64,000 nucleotides of DNA from Bradyrhizobium sp. Ghvi (GCF_900115265.1 NZ_FOVU01000001.1:248001-312000), one strand, 5' to 3'. Counted from the first letter of the stretch, positions 8,267 through 16,774 are shown. Numbers and translations are program-made. Notes: generated from the sequence alone by a model not told the origin.

Positions 8267-8626
8267 TTAGGCCGCCAGCATCTTGTTCACTTCGCTCACC
8301 AATTCCCTGAGGTGAACGGGCTTCGACAGCACCTTGGCGTTCTTGGGGGCGTCCGAATCCGAGTTCAGGGCGACCGCGGCGAAGCCGGTGATGAACATGA
8401 TCTTGATATCAGGGTCGAGTTCCGAGGCCCGGCGGGCGAGTTCGATACCGTCCATCTCCGGCATCACGATGTCGGTGAGCAGCATCTCGAAGGGCTCTTC
8501 CCGGAGCCGCTGATAGGCGGCCATGCCGTTGTCATGAGACGAGACTTGAAAACCGGCATTTTCCAGCGCCTTGACCAGGAAACGGCGCATGTCGTTGTCG
8601 TCTTCGGCGAGCAGGATTTTTGCCAT
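8267..8626 (-). CDS. cpdR: CpdR-like single-domain response regulator
   Basis: 119 residues, a receiver domain only. The acidic pocket AEDDND, the phospho-acceptor Asp in LLTDIVMPEMDG and the Lys in LSKPV are present. The sequence closely resembles alphaproteobacterial CpdR, which when unphosphorylated recruits the ClpXP protease to cell-cycle substrates such as CtrA and is phosphorylated through the CckA-ChpT relay. The C-terminus ends in Leu-Ala-Ala, as expected for a protein that is itself a ClpXP substrate. It stands alone, followed by tRNA-Val, and is divergent from the N-formylglutamate amidohydrolase gene. Confidence 0.88.
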   Translation of the reverse strand: MAKILLAEDDNDMRRFLVKALENAGFQVSSHDNGMAAYQRLREEPFEMLLTDIVMPEMDGIELARRASELDPDIKIMFITGFAAVALNSDSDAPKNAKVLSKPVHLRELVSEVNKMLAA

Positions 8627-8986
8627 GGCAGGAACGTCGAATCCCCAGAGGATATGCAGAGGTCACTAAGCCCGACAGAGGGTAAATTTGGGGTGAAAAT
8701 CTTAACCCTCAGGCTCGCTGCGGGGTGTTGTGAACCGGAATGGAATGCGAATCAATTCCGCCGCACCCGCCGATCCCCGCCTGTCTGCCCGCACAGTTAA
8801 GACCTGTTCCAGCGTCCATCGCATCTTTTCACTTGGCAGAATGGTTGCGATTCCGGACAATGACGACACATAAGAGCCGCTCGATCGGCCGAATCACTTC
8901 GATCCGAAGCTTTGCCGGATCTTGCGGCGCCGAGCCTTGCGGCGTGAAGGGACGAAGCCTGAGAGTAAGGGACAAAGCCTGAGAAG
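8627..8986. other. Intergenic region between divergent cpdR and amidohydrolase genes
   Basis: 360 bases with no coding frame I trust. It must hold both promoters. The only structure I see is a perfect tandem arrangement of two 20-base units at 8947-8986, listed separately. No clear -35/-10 pair was identified. Confidence 0.5.
8947..8986 (+). repeat. Tandem 20-base repeat directly before the start codon at 8987
   Basis: Units AAGGGACGAAGCCTGAGAGT (8947-8966) and AAGGGACAAAGCCTGAGAAG (8967-8986) differ at three positions. The second ends at the ATG. Both carry purine-rich stretches (AAGGGA, GAGAAG) that could act as ribosome-binding sequence, so the leader has a duplicated Shine-Dalgarno region. 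Confidence 0.8.
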
Positions 8987-9877
8987 ATGACCCGGTTTGA
9001 CGGCGAGGTGTCGCCAGCCTTCGAGATCGTGGAGCCCGCCGAGTGGCGCGCGCCTGTTATCTTCAACTCGCCCCATTCCGGCTCGACCTATCCGGACGAA
9101 TTCCTCGCGGCATCGCGGATCGACCTGGCGCAACTCCGGCGCTCCGAAGATTCCTTCATGGACGAGCTGATCGGCCACCTCAGCGCGCGCGGCTTTCCGA
9201 CCGTGCGGGTCAACTTTCCCCGCTCCTTTGTCGACGTCAACCGCGAACCCTATGAGCTCGACCCCCGGATGTTCACCGGACGCCTGCCGAGCTTTGCCAA
9301 CACCCGCTCGATGCGCGTCGCGGGCGGATTAGGCACCATTCCGCGCGTGGTCGGCGACGGCCAGGAGATCTATCGCGACCGCATTCTGGTCGACGATGCG
9401 TTGGCGCGGATCGAGACGCTGTACAAGCCCTATCATCGCGCGCTGCGCCGGCTGATCAACAAGGTGCACCAGATGTTCGGCACCGTGGTGCTGGTCGACT
9501 GCCATTCGATGCCCTCGGTCGGCGTCAGCAGAGACGAGCCGCGCCGGCCCGACATCGTGATTGGCGACCGCTACGGCACGAGCTGCACGCCCCTGCTGCC
9601 CGACCGCGTCGAAGAAACCATGACCGGGCTTGGCTATTCGATCGGCCGCAACAAGCCCTATGCGGGCGGCTTCATCACCGAGCATTACGGCAATCCGGCG
9701 AGCGGCCTGCACGCCGTGCAGCTCGAACTCAACCGCGGGATCTACATGGACGAACGGCGGCGCGAGCGCGGCCCGCGCTTTGCGCAAGTGGCGAGCGATT
9801 TCGGCATCCTCGCCGACGTGCTGGCGACCACGATCCCGTTCGGCGACCTCGGCCCGTTCCAGGCCGCAGCGGAATAA
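8987..9877 (+). CDS. N-formylglutamate amidohydrolase family protein
   Basis: 296 residues from the ATG at 8987. Family hallmarks are visible: FNSPHSGSTYP near the N-terminus with the first metal-binding His, NFPRSFVDVNREPYE, VVLVDCHSMPS with a second metal-binding His, and GRNKPYAGGFITEHYG. The family hydrolyses N-formyl-L-glutamate to formate and glutamate in histidine breakdown, but no hut genes are nearby, so it may act on another N-acylated amino acid. The hisN gene follows after about 520 bases on the same strand, with a minus-strand sRNA candidate between them. Confidence 0.82.
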   Translation: MTRFDGEVSPAFEIVEPAEWRAPVIFNSPHSGSTYPDEFLAASRIDLAQLRRSEDSFMDELIGHLSARGFPTVRVNFPRSFVDVNREPYELDPRMFTGRLPSFANTRSMRVAGGLGTIPRVVGDGQEIYRDRILVDDALARIETLYKPYHRALRRLINKVHQMFGTVVLVDCHSMPSVGVSRDEPRRPDIVIGDRYGTSCTPLLPDRVEETMTGLGYSIGRNKPYAGGFITEHYGNPASGLHAVQLELNRGIYMDERRRERGPRFAQVASDFGILADVLATTIPFGDLGPFQAAAE

Positions 9878-9974
9878 ACGCAGCTTTCGAACGACCCGCT
9901 TGTACGCTTCTCACGCGCGGGCGCGTTTTCGTTTGGTGCCAACACGCGCGTGAAACTGAAAACAGGCAACACAG

Positions 9975-10007
9975 AAAAAAGGGCCGCTTCTGATGAAGAA
10001 GCGGCCC
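9975..10007 (-). terminator. Rho-independent terminator of the minus-strand sRNA candidate
   Basis: GGGCCGCTTC (9981-9990) pairs with GAAGCGGCCC (9998-10007) around a short loop, and on the minus strand the stem is followed by six T residues (9980-9975). This is a textbook intrinsic terminator, but no protein gene on the minus strand reads into it. Confidence 0.9.
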
Positions 10008-10063
10008 AAGTCTAGGGAGGAAACGCCCAAGGAGGGCAGCGGTAACGCCAAGCGCTACCGCAC
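9975..10063 (-). ncRNA. Candidate trans-acting sRNA with CCUCC motifs
   Basis: On the minus strand a promoter-like pair (listed separately) is followed by about 89 bases containing three stem-loops. Stem 1 pairs GCGGTA..CGC with GCG..TACCGC (10061-10039), stem 2 pairs GCCC with GGGC around a TCCTT loop (10037-10025), and stem 3 is the terminator. A single-stranded TTTCCTCCC follows stem 2. CCUCC motifs in loops or linkers are typical of alphaproteobacterial sRNAs that pair with ribosome-binding sites (for example the alpha-r14 group), but I cannot assign it to a known family. No coding frame of note overlaps it. Confidence 0.7.
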
Positions 10064-10069
10064 CGCAAC

Positions 10070-10098
10070 AATATGCGGCCGCGCCGCACAAAGTGCAA
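10070..10098 (-). promoter_or_regulatory. Promoter of the sRNA candidate
   Basis: On the minus strand, TTGCAC (10098-10093) and CATATT (10075-10070) are 17 bases apart. Transcription would start near 10063, just before the first stem-loop. The -35 matches the CTTG-type alphaproteobacterial consensus only in part. Confidence 0.55.
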
Positions 10099-10396
10099 GA
10101 GCTTTTGCGCCGATTCCCATGCAAAAACACATGGCTCATTTGCTTCCAGCGAAATCCAGATTCAGTCTCTTTAATAAGGAAATTCAATGGGTTGATAGTC
10201 ATTTGCATACAAACAAGGCATATAAGGAACTAAGTTCTCAACACCGTGATCGATATTTGGCCAGCATATGGCTCGCCGGGCAACCGGCCTCCGCATCCAA
10301 AATACCAGGGTGCAAACCAAGACAGCGCTGCACGGGCGAGGCGAATTGAGCTAGCTAGATGCAAGCTTCACCCGACTTTCGTTTTGAGGATGCGCC
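10099..10396. other. Region upstream of hisN
   Basis: About 300 bases of lower GC than the neighbours, rich in A and T (10140-10240). It holds no convincing coding frame and probably carries the hisN promoter and upstream sequence of the minus-strand sRNA. No defined element was recognised. Confidence 0.4.
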
Positions 10397-11179
10397 GTGA
10401 CGGTGATCGATTTCTCAGCCTTCATCGGACGGCTTGCCACCGCCTCCGGCGAAACCATCCTGCCGTTCTTCCGCACCTCGCTGTCCATCGACGACAAGAG
10501 CAAGACCAAGGATTTCGATCCGGTCACGGAGGCCGACCGGGCCGCGGAGGCCGTGATGCGGCGGCTGATCAAGGCCAATTTCCCTCAGCACGGCATCGTC
10601 GGCGAGGAATTCGGCAATGAGCGCGAAGACGCCGATTATGTCTGGGTGCTCGACCCCATCGACGGCACAAAGTCGTTCATCGGCGGCTTTCCGATCTGGG
10701 GCACGCTGATCGCGCTCCTGCACAAGGGCACGCCGGTCTACGGCATGATGCACCAGCCCTTCATCGGCGAGCGCTTTTCCGGCGACAACGGCTCGGCCAA
10801 CTACAAGGGCCCCTCCGGCGAGCGCCGGCTTCAGGTCCGCCGCTGCGCCTCGCTGTCGGAGGCGACCACCTACACTACCTCGCCGCTACTGATGAACGAG
10901 CACGACCGAGCCGTTTTCGGCCGGATCGAGCAGGGCGCGCGACTGTCGCGCTATGGCGGCGATTGCTATTCCTACTGCATGCTGGCGGCCGGCCACGTCG
11001 ATCTCGTGGTCGAGACCGAGTTGAAGCCTTATGACATCGCAGCGCTGATCCCGATCGTGACCGGTGCCGGTGGCATCGTCACCACCTGGGAAGGCAAGCC
11101 GGCGCAGGGCGGCGGTCGCATCGTCGCGGCCGGCGACGCCAGGGTTCATGAAGAAGCACTGAAGCTGCTGAACCAATAG
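10397..11179 (+). CDS. hisN: Histidinol-phosphatase of the inositol monophosphatase family
   Basis: 260 residues from a GTG at 10397 with GAGGA six bases upstream. The Mg-binding motifs of the family are intact: EADR, GEEFG, LDPIDGTKSF and, near the C-terminus, KPYDIAALIPIV. The combination fits the HisN type that dephosphorylates histidinol phosphate in histidine biosynthesis in bacteria lacking a HisB-type phosphatase; an inositol or other sugar phosphatase is the main alternative. The TctC-type gene starts 22 bases after it on the same strand. Confidence 0.85.
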   Translation: MTVIDFSAFIGRLATASGETILPFFRTSLSIDDKSKTKDFDPVTEADRAAEAVMRRLIKANFPQHGIVGEEFGNEREDADYVWVLDPIDGTKSFIGGFPIWGTLIALLHKGTPVYGMMHQPFIGERFSGDNGSANYKGPSGERRLQVRRCASLSEATTYTTSPLLMNEHDRAVFGRIEQGARLSRYGGDCYSYCMLAAGHVDLVVETELKPYDIAALIPIVTGAGGIVTTWEGKPAQGGGRIVAAGDARVHEEALKLLNQ

Positions 11180-11201
11180 CAAATGCGAGCGGGAGGCTTG
11201 C

Positions 11202-12179
11202 ATGACCATCTCGCGGAGGCTGCTCGCTACGTCGTTCCTAGGATTGTTCCTGCTGCTGCCGTCCATGGCGTCGGCACAGAATTTTCCCGCAAAACCGATC
11301 AAGCTGATCGTGCCGTTCCCGGCCGGCGGTCCCAATGACATCATCGCCCGCGTCATCGGCCAGCGCATGTCGGAACTGGCGGGGCAGCCGGTGCTGATCG
11401 ACAATCGCGGTGGCCAAGGCGGCGTGCTCGGAACCGACGCGGTCGCAAAGAGCGCGCCCGACGGCTACACCATCGCCATCTCCTCGGCCGGCGCGCTCGC
11501 GATCAGCCCGAGCATGGAGAGGGTTGCCTACGATGCGCTTGTCGACCTCACGCCGGTGACGCTGGTCGCAACCGTTCCGGAAATGCTGGTCGTGGCGACC
11601 AACGTGCCGGCCAAGGACATCGGCGAATTGATTGCGCTCGCCAAGGCGCAGCCCGGAAAGCTCAATTTCGCCTCTTCAGGCCCCGGCAGCCTGCCGCATC
11701 TCGCCGGTGAATTGTTCAAGCTGACGGCCAGGATCGACATCGTGCACGTGCCCTATCGCGGCGCGGCTCCGGCCGTGAACGATCTGTTGGGCCAGCAGGT
11801 GCAGATGACCTTCCTCGATCTCCCGGTGCTGCTGCCGCAAGTCAAGGCCGGCGCCTTGAGGCCGATCGCAGTCGGATCAGTGGAGCGCGCCCCGACCGCG
11901 CCGGACGTGCCGACCACGAAGGAAGTGGGCTTTCCCGATCTGCGCATCGAGAACTGGTACGGCATGGTCGCGCCGAAGGGCACGCCGAAGGAGATCGTCG
12001 GCGCCCTGCATGACCTCGCGACCAGGGCCATGGCGGATCCCGCGGTGAAGGAGAAGCTCGCCCAGCAGGGTGCGACGCTGGTCGGCGACGAGCCTGAGCA
12101 TTTTCGCGCCTTCATCGCGGACGAGACGAAGAAGTGGGCGCAAGTGATCAAGGACGCCGGCGTCGAGACGGCGAAATAA
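11202..12179 (+). CDS. TctC/Bug family periplasmic solute-binding protein
   Basis: 325 residues with a signal peptide of about 26 residues ending in ASA-Q. The mature part begins FPAKPIKLIVPFPAGGP, the classic Bug/TctC start, followed by NRGGQGGVLGTD and DGYTI. These receptors bind carboxylates or other small acids for tripartite tricarboxylate (TctABC) transporters, but Bradyrhizobium-type genomes hold many orphan copies, and no tctA or tctB is here. The upstream hisN is close enough for cotranscription. It converges on the lysR gene, with 13 bases between the stop codons. Confidence 0.88.
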   Translation: MTISRRLLATSFLGLFLLLPSMASAQNFPAKPIKLIVPFPAGGPNDIIARVIGQRMSELAGQPVLIDNRGGQGGVLGTDAVAKSAPDGYTIAISSAGALAISPSMERVAYDALVDLTPVTLVATVPEMLVVATNVPAKDIGELIALAKAQPGKLNFASSGPGSLPHLAGELFKLTARIDIVHVPYRGAAPAVNDLLGQQVQMTFLDLPVLLPQVKAGALRPIAVGSVERAPTAPDVPTTKEVGFPDLRIENWYGMVAPKGTPKEIVGALHDLATRAMADPAVKEKLAQQGATLVGDEPEHFRAFIADETKKWAQVIKDAGVETAK

Positions 12180-12192
12180 GTCACCTTTCTCC

Positions 12193-13083
12193 TCACACCG
12201 CCTCGGCCCGCAAATGCTCCACCAGCATCTTGGCCGGCCGTGGCAGGGTCTTGAAGCTGCGGGCGCAGATCACGAGCTTGCGGTTGGCCCAGGCGTCGCG
12301 CAGGCGGAGCATGGCGAGCGGCATCAGCTTGGCGCAGCGGCGGGCGGCGGCTTCAGGCACCAGGGCGATGCCGACGTCGGCGGCGACCATCTGGCAGATC
12401 GCGTCGAAGTCGCGCAGGCGCGCACGGTAATGCGGCCGCATGCCCAATCGGGCGGCGTGCTTTGAAATATGCATCTGAAGCGCGGTGGCGCTGGTGAGCC
12501 CGACGAAATCGCAAGCGCCCGTCTCCTGAAAATCGATCTGGCGACGGCCCGCGAACGGACCGCGGCGCGACGTCACCAATGTCAGGTGATCTTCGCTGAA
12601 GACGAAGCGCTCGATATGGTCGGGCAGCGCGTGCTCGGCGGCGAAGCCGAGATCGGCGGCACCGGCGGTAATCGCCGCCGCGATGTCGGTGCTCTCGCGT
12701 TCCTCGATGTCGATGGCGACGTCGCGATGCTCGCGCAGAAATGCGGCCAGCGCCTTCGGCAGATGCTCCGACAGTCCCGATGTGTTGACGAGAAAATGCA
12801 CGCTGGCGCGCACGCCGCTGGCAAAGCCGGCGAGGTCACCGCGCATGGCGTCGATCTGGTGGATGACCAACCGCGCATGATCGAGCAGGCTCTCGCCGGC
12901 CGCCGTCAATTCGACGCCGCGGCGCCCACGCTTGAGCAGCGCGACGCCGAGCGCGTCCTCGAGCCCCTTGATGCGCGCGCTGGCCGAGGCCAGCGCCAGG
13001 TGCGAGCGCTCGGCGCCGCGCGTGATGCTGCGCTGGTCGGCGACCGCGATGAAGAGCTGGAGATCGACGAGGTCGAAACGCAT
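12193..13083 (-). CDS. LysR-type transcriptional regulator
   Basis: 296 residues. The N-terminal winged helix is typical (LQLFIAVADQRSITRGAERSHLALASASARIKGLEDALGVALLKRGRRGVELT in outline; here read as residues 6-60), followed by an effector-binding domain. It is divergent from the TSUP transporter gene, with an inverted repeat fitting a LysR box just upstream of its start, so it probably controls itself and that transporter. The inducer is unknown. Confidence 0.88.
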   Translation of the reverse strand: MRFDLVDLQLFIAVADQRSITRGAERSHLALASASARIKGLEDALGVALLKRGRRGVELTAAGESLLDHARLVIHQIDAMRGDLAGFASGVRASVHFLVNTSGLSEHLPKALAAFLREHRDVAIDIEERESTDIAAAITAGAADLGFAAEHALPDHIERFVFSEDHLTLVTSRRGPFAGRRQIDFQETGACDFVGLTSATALQMHISKHAARLGMRPHYRARLRDFDAICQMVAADVGIALVPEAAARRCAKLMPLAMLRLRDAWANRKLVICARSFKTLPRPAKMLVEHLRAEAV

Positions 13084-13095
13084 GGCAGGTCTCCT

Positions 13096-13120
13096 CAGCC
13101 TTCGTGGTTTACGAAGGCTG
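13096..13120. promoter_or_regulatory. LysR-type operator (10-bp inverted repeat)
   Basis: CAGCCTTCGT (13096-13105) and ACGAAGGCTG (13111-13120) form a perfect inverted repeat around GGTTT. The core TTCGT-N5-ACGAA contains the T-N11-A spacing of LysR-family sites. It lies 12 bases before the lysR start and about 50 before the transporter start. Confidence 0.7.
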
Positions 13121-13172
13121 TCTCCGTAACCTTCAGATTGTGCCGGCGCGCAGCTTCGGTCAATGTGTTGGG

Positions 13173-13925
13173 ATGATCGACCCGCTCCTCATTCTCATCG
13201 CCGCCGTCTTCCTGGTCGCCGGATTCGTCAAGGGCGTGGTCGGGCTCGGCCTGCCGACCGTGTCCATGGGCCTGCTCGCAGTGAGCATGGCGCCGAGCCG
13301 CGCGATTGCCATCGTGATCGTGCCCGCCATCGTCACCAACATCTGGCAGACCTTCGTCGGTCCGTATTTGCGCGACATCCTGAGGCGGCTGTGGCCGCTG
13401 ATGATCGGCACCGTGATCGGATGCTGGCTCAACGCCGGTGCGCTGACGGGGCCCTATGCCCGATACGGCACCGTGGTGCTCGGCATCCTGCTGGTGGTCT
13501 ACGCCATCATCGGCCTCAGCAAGTTCAAATTCCACGTCGCACCCGGGAACGAGAAATGGGCCGGCGGCGTGGTCGGAATCATCACCGGTGTGATCTCGGC
13601 CTCGACCGGCGTGCAGGTGATCCCCTCGATGCCGTTCATGCAGGCGATCGGCATGGAAAAGGACGAGCTGGTGCAGGCGCTCGGCGTGTTCTTCACGACG
13701 GCAACGCTGGCACTCGCCTTCAATCTCACCGCCGGCGGTTTGCTGACCCCGGCCAATGCCGTGCCGGGGGCCGTCGCGATGGCGATGGCGTTTGCCGGCA
13801 TGTATATCGGCCAATCGGTGCGGGCGCGGATGCCGGCGGAAGCGTTTCGCCGCTGGTTCCTGATCGCGATGATCCTGCTCGGCGTCTATCTCGCCGGCAG
13901 CGCGCTGCTGAAGGAGTTCGCTTAA
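13173..13925 (+). CDS. TSUP (TauE/SafE) family membrane transporter
   Basis: 250 residues from the ATG at 13173 (an upstream in-frame start at 13104 would overlap the lysR promoter region). About seven to eight hydrophobic segments are visible, with the family N-terminus LLILIAAVFLVAGFVKGVVGLGLPT and the internal repeat GVVGIITGVISASTGV. TSUP proteins export or import sulfite, sulfonates or small organic acids. Divergent from the LysR gene that probably regulates it. The LysE gene converges on it with 6 bases between stop codons. Confidence 0.87.
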   Translation: MIDPLLILIAAVFLVAGFVKGVVGLGLPTVSMGLLAVSMAPSRAIAIVIVPAIVTNIWQTFVGPYLRDILRRLWPLMIGTVIGCWLNAGALTGPYARYGTVVLGILLVVYAIIGLSKFKFHVAPGNEKWAGGVVGIITGVISASTGVQVIPSMPFMQAIGMEKDELVQALGVFFTTATLALAFNLTAGGLLTPANAVPGAVAMAMAFAGMYIGQSVRARMPAEAFRRWFLIAMILLGVYLAGSALLKEFA

Positions 13926-13931
13926 CCGAAG

Positions 13932-14564
13932 TTACCGCGCCTCCAGCATGGCGACGCGGATGCCGAGATAGATGAAGAGGCCGCCCAAGGCACGGTTGAC
14001 CCAGGCAATCACGCCCTCCGACCGCCGCAGCCGGTGAGCGGCCCTAGCCGCGAACGCCGCCAGCACCAGACACCACAGCGTGCCCGTACAGATGAAGATC
14101 AGGCCGAGCGTCAGGAAGGCGAGCGGCTTATGGGCTGAATCGGCTGCGACGAATTGAGGCAGGAAGGCCATGAAGAACAGCGCGACCTTGGGATTGAGCG
14201 CGTTGGTGAAGACGCCTTGCAGGAAAACCCGCCGCAGCGAGCTCCGCTCGGCATCGTCCTTGACCGCCATCAGTGCCGGCCGCGACCACAGCATCTGAAG
14301 GCCGGTCAGGACCAGATAGGCCGCGCCGACCAGCTTCAGCACCCCGAACGCCGTGGACGAGGCCATCAAAAGCGCCGAAAGGCCGATCGCCGCGCCCGCG
14401 ACATGGAAAAAACAGCCGCAACTGATGCCGACGGCAGCCGCCGCCCCGCCGCGCCAGCCCATCTGCAGGCTACGGCCGATCACATAGACCGTATCAGGCC
14501 CAGGTGTGATGTTGAGCAGCACGCCCGACAGGACGAAGAGCCAGATTTCGTGAATGCCGAGCAT
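13932..14564 (-). CDS. LysE/RhtB family amino acid exporter
   Basis: 210 residues, about six membrane spans. The diagnostic N-terminus FVLSGVLLNITPGPDTVYVIGRSLQMGWRGG is characteristic of the RhtB subgroup, which exports homoserine, threonine or other amino acids from the cytoplasm. The second half includes QGVFTNALNPKVALFFMAFLPQF, another family signature. The substrate is unknown. It is a single gene. Confidence 0.9.
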   Translation of the reverse strand: MLGIHEIWLFVLSGVLLNITPGPDTVYVIGRSLQMGWRGGAAAAVGISCGCFFHVAGAAIGLSALLMASSTAFGVLKLVGAAYLVLTGLQMLWSRPALMAVKDDAERSSLRRVFLQGVFTNALNPKVALFFMAFLPQFVAADSAHKPLAFLTLGLIFICTGTLWCLVLAAFAARAAHRLRRSEGVIAWVNRALGGLFIYLGIRVAMLEAR

Positions 14565-14788
14565 GAGAAAGGCCTCTCGCCGCCGGTCCGGGCGGTTTCA
14601 GGACCGGCCTTAGTCGGTTCGCGTCCGGCCGTCCACCGCCTGGATGCCTAGGATTTGCATCAAATTTGCAATGTGGATCATACTTTCGCTCGGCCCCGTC
14701 TGCTCTATAAAGACGGCTGTTCTTGAAATGGTGGATTGGCGGCGACTGCCACCTGGTGGCTGGCCCTCTCGCTTGGAGCTCCGAGGAT

Positions 14789-16585
14789 ATGGAAAGACGT
14801 CTGGCCGCCATCGTCTGCGCCGATGTCGCCGGCTATTCGCGCATGATGGGGACTGACGAGGCCGGCACCCACGCCGTCTTCAAGGCCCATCGTAGCGCGA
14901 TCCATCCCATCATCCTCAATCATGGCGGTCGTGTCGTCAAAAACACCGGCGACGGCTTCCTGCTGGAATTTCCCTCCATCGTCGGCGCCACTGAAGCCGC
15001 CATCGCGATGCAGGTGCTGATGGCGGAGCGCAACCACCATCTGCCCGCCGACCGTGCCATGCAGTTCCGGCTCGGCATCCATATGGGCGACATCATCGCG
15101 GACGAGGACGAGGTGTTCGGTGACGATGTCAACATTGCCGTCCGCCTGGAATCGGTGGCGAGCCCGGGCGGCTTCGCGATCTCGGCCAAGGCGTACAAGG
15201 AAGCGAGCAAGCATCTCACCGTGCCGCTGGTGGACGCCGGCAATCACCGCTTCAAGAACATCAAGGATCCGATCGGGGTCTGGACCTGGACGCCCGAGGG
15301 CGCGCCTGCCCTCGCACGCGAGCTGAAGGAAGGATCGGCGCTGTCGCAGCCTTACCGCACCGCGATCGTCGGCGTGCTGCCCTTCGCCAATCTCAGCGAC
15401 GCCAGGGACGAATATTTCTCCGACGGCCTGACCGAGGACCTGATTCACGCGCTGTCGCTGCAATCCTTCTACCGTGTGCTGAGCCGCAACTCGACCTTCG
15501 CCTTCAAGGGCAAGAATGTCAGCACCCGCGTGATCGCGCGCGAGATCGATGCCACCTATCTGATCCAGGGCTCGGTGCGGCGCGCCGGCGCCAAGATCCG
15601 CGTCACCGCCGAGCTGATTGCGCCGGAGACCGGCGAGCAGCTCTGGACCGGCCGCTACGACCGCGACATCGGCGACCTCTTCGCCATGCAGGACGAGATC
15701 ACGACCAATCTGTCCGCCGCCATCGCCACCGAGATCGTCCGCGCCGAGGCCTCCGCGCCCGCGCGCCCGACCAACGACATCACCGCCTGGGACCGCTTCC
15801 TGAAAGGCCTGTCGCACTATTACCGGCAAACCAAGGAGGATCTAAGCGAGGCCGTCGACCTGTTCCGGGAGGCGATCGCACTCGATCCCAAACTGTCGAT
15901 CGCGCACGCCTATCTCGCCACGATCCAGATCCAGAGCATCCAGTTCGGCTGGGTCAAGGGCACGCGCGAGATGTGGACGGAGGCGATGCAGCTTGCCGAG
16001 ACCAGCGTCCGGCTCGACCCGCGCTCGTCCTTTGCGTTCTCGATCCTGTCCTGGGCACACGCGATGGAGGGCCATGACGAGGCGGCGATGGATGCTGCCA
16101 AGCGCGCCGTCGCCCTCAACCCCTACGACATGGGTGCACGCGGCGTGCTTGGAATCTGCCACTTCGTCATCGGCGAGCACCGCCAGGCCATCGAGCTGTT
16201 TTCGATGGCGGCCCAGCGTGACAACAGCGACCCACGCTATCAATGGGCGGCGCTGAACGCCTTCAGCCATTATCTCGTCCGCCAATATGATGCGACCCTG
16301 TCCTGGGCCCGCGAGCAGCTCTACATCAACCCGAACCACATGCAGGCGCTTGCGATCCGCGCCGCGGCGCTGGCGCAGCTCGGCCGGACCAACGAGGCCG
16401 CCGAAGCGACCGGCGTGCTGATGAGCAATTACCCGACCCTGAATGTCGACCGTCATCTGCGGAATTTTCACTGGAAGCGGCCCGAGGACATCGCGCACTA
16501 CCGTGACGGGCTGCTGAAGGCGGGCGTGCCGGCCAGCAAGCTCACGCTGGTCCAGAGCGACGTCAGACGAACCGCCGAATCCTGA
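14789..16585 (+). CDS. Adenylate cyclase with TolB-like and TPR domains
   Basis: 598 residues from the ATG at 14789, which has GGAGCTCCGAGG just upstream. Domains in order: class III cyclase (about 1-180), a TolB/FlgO-like domain (about 190-320) starting IVGVLPFANLSD, then TPR repeats to the end. Cyclase residues are intact: metal Asp in ADVAGYS (D12), KNTGDG (K51, D55), GDDVNIAVRL with the Asn and Arg used in catalysis. Such soluble cyclases with TPR tails are expanded in Bradyrhizobium. The TPRs probably sense or dock a partner. It has no membrane span and is not in an operon. Confidence 0.88.
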   Translation: MERRLAAIVCADVAGYSRMMGTDEAGTHAVFKAHRSAIHPIILNHGGRVVKNTGDGFLLEFPSIVGATEAAIAMQVLMAERNHHLPADRAMQFRLGIHMGDIIADEDEVFGDDVNIAVRLESVASPGGFAISAKAYKEASKHLTVPLVDAGNHRFKNIKDPIGVWTWTPEGAPALARELKEGSALSQPYRTAIVGVLPFANLSDARDEYFSDGLTEDLIHALSLQSFYRVLSRNSTFAFKGKNVSTRVIAREIDATYLIQGSVRRAGAKIRVTAELIAPETGEQLWTGRYDRDIGDLFAMQDEITTNLSAAIATEIVRAEASAPARPTNDITAWDRFLKGLSHYYRQTKEDLSEAVDLFREAIALDPKLSIAHAYLATIQIQSIQFGWVKGTREMWTEAMQLAETSVRLDPRSSFAFSILSWAHAMEGHDEAAMDAAKRAVALNPYDMGARGVLGICHFVIGEHRQAIELFSMAAQRDNSDPRYQWAALNAFSHYLVRQYDATLSWAREQLYINPNHMQALAIRAAALAQLGRTNEAAEATGVLMSNYPTLNVDRHLRNFHWKRPEDIAHYRDGLLKAGVPASKLTLVQSDVRRTAES

Positions 16586-16599
16586 CGGCAGCACTCCAA

Positions 16600-16630
16600 G
16601 GCGCGGCGCTGCAATGCCGCGCCCGGCTTT
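16600..16630 (+). terminator. Possible terminator of the cyclase-TPR gene
   Basis: GGCGCGGC (16600-16607) pairs with GCCGCGCC (16616-16623) around GCTGCAAT, followed by CGGCTTTATT. The T-run is short, so efficiency is uncertain. Confidence 0.5.
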
Positions 16631-16774
16631 ATTGACACCCGAGTGAATTCAGCCACACTTCGTCACACCCTGAAGTAGTATAGTCACGCCGCGTCCGCTG
16701 TCTGTTTGTTAGGACTTTCCGCGCTTTGTCGGCGCGGCCGCCTTTCGCGATTCGTTTGTTTCAGGAATTTGCCG

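Noticed and set aside
9729..10208. Minus-strand open frame of 159 codons through the sRNA candidate
   Set aside because: It runs through the intrinsic terminator and the end of the amidohydrolase gene; Cys-rich stretch lacks any family pattern.
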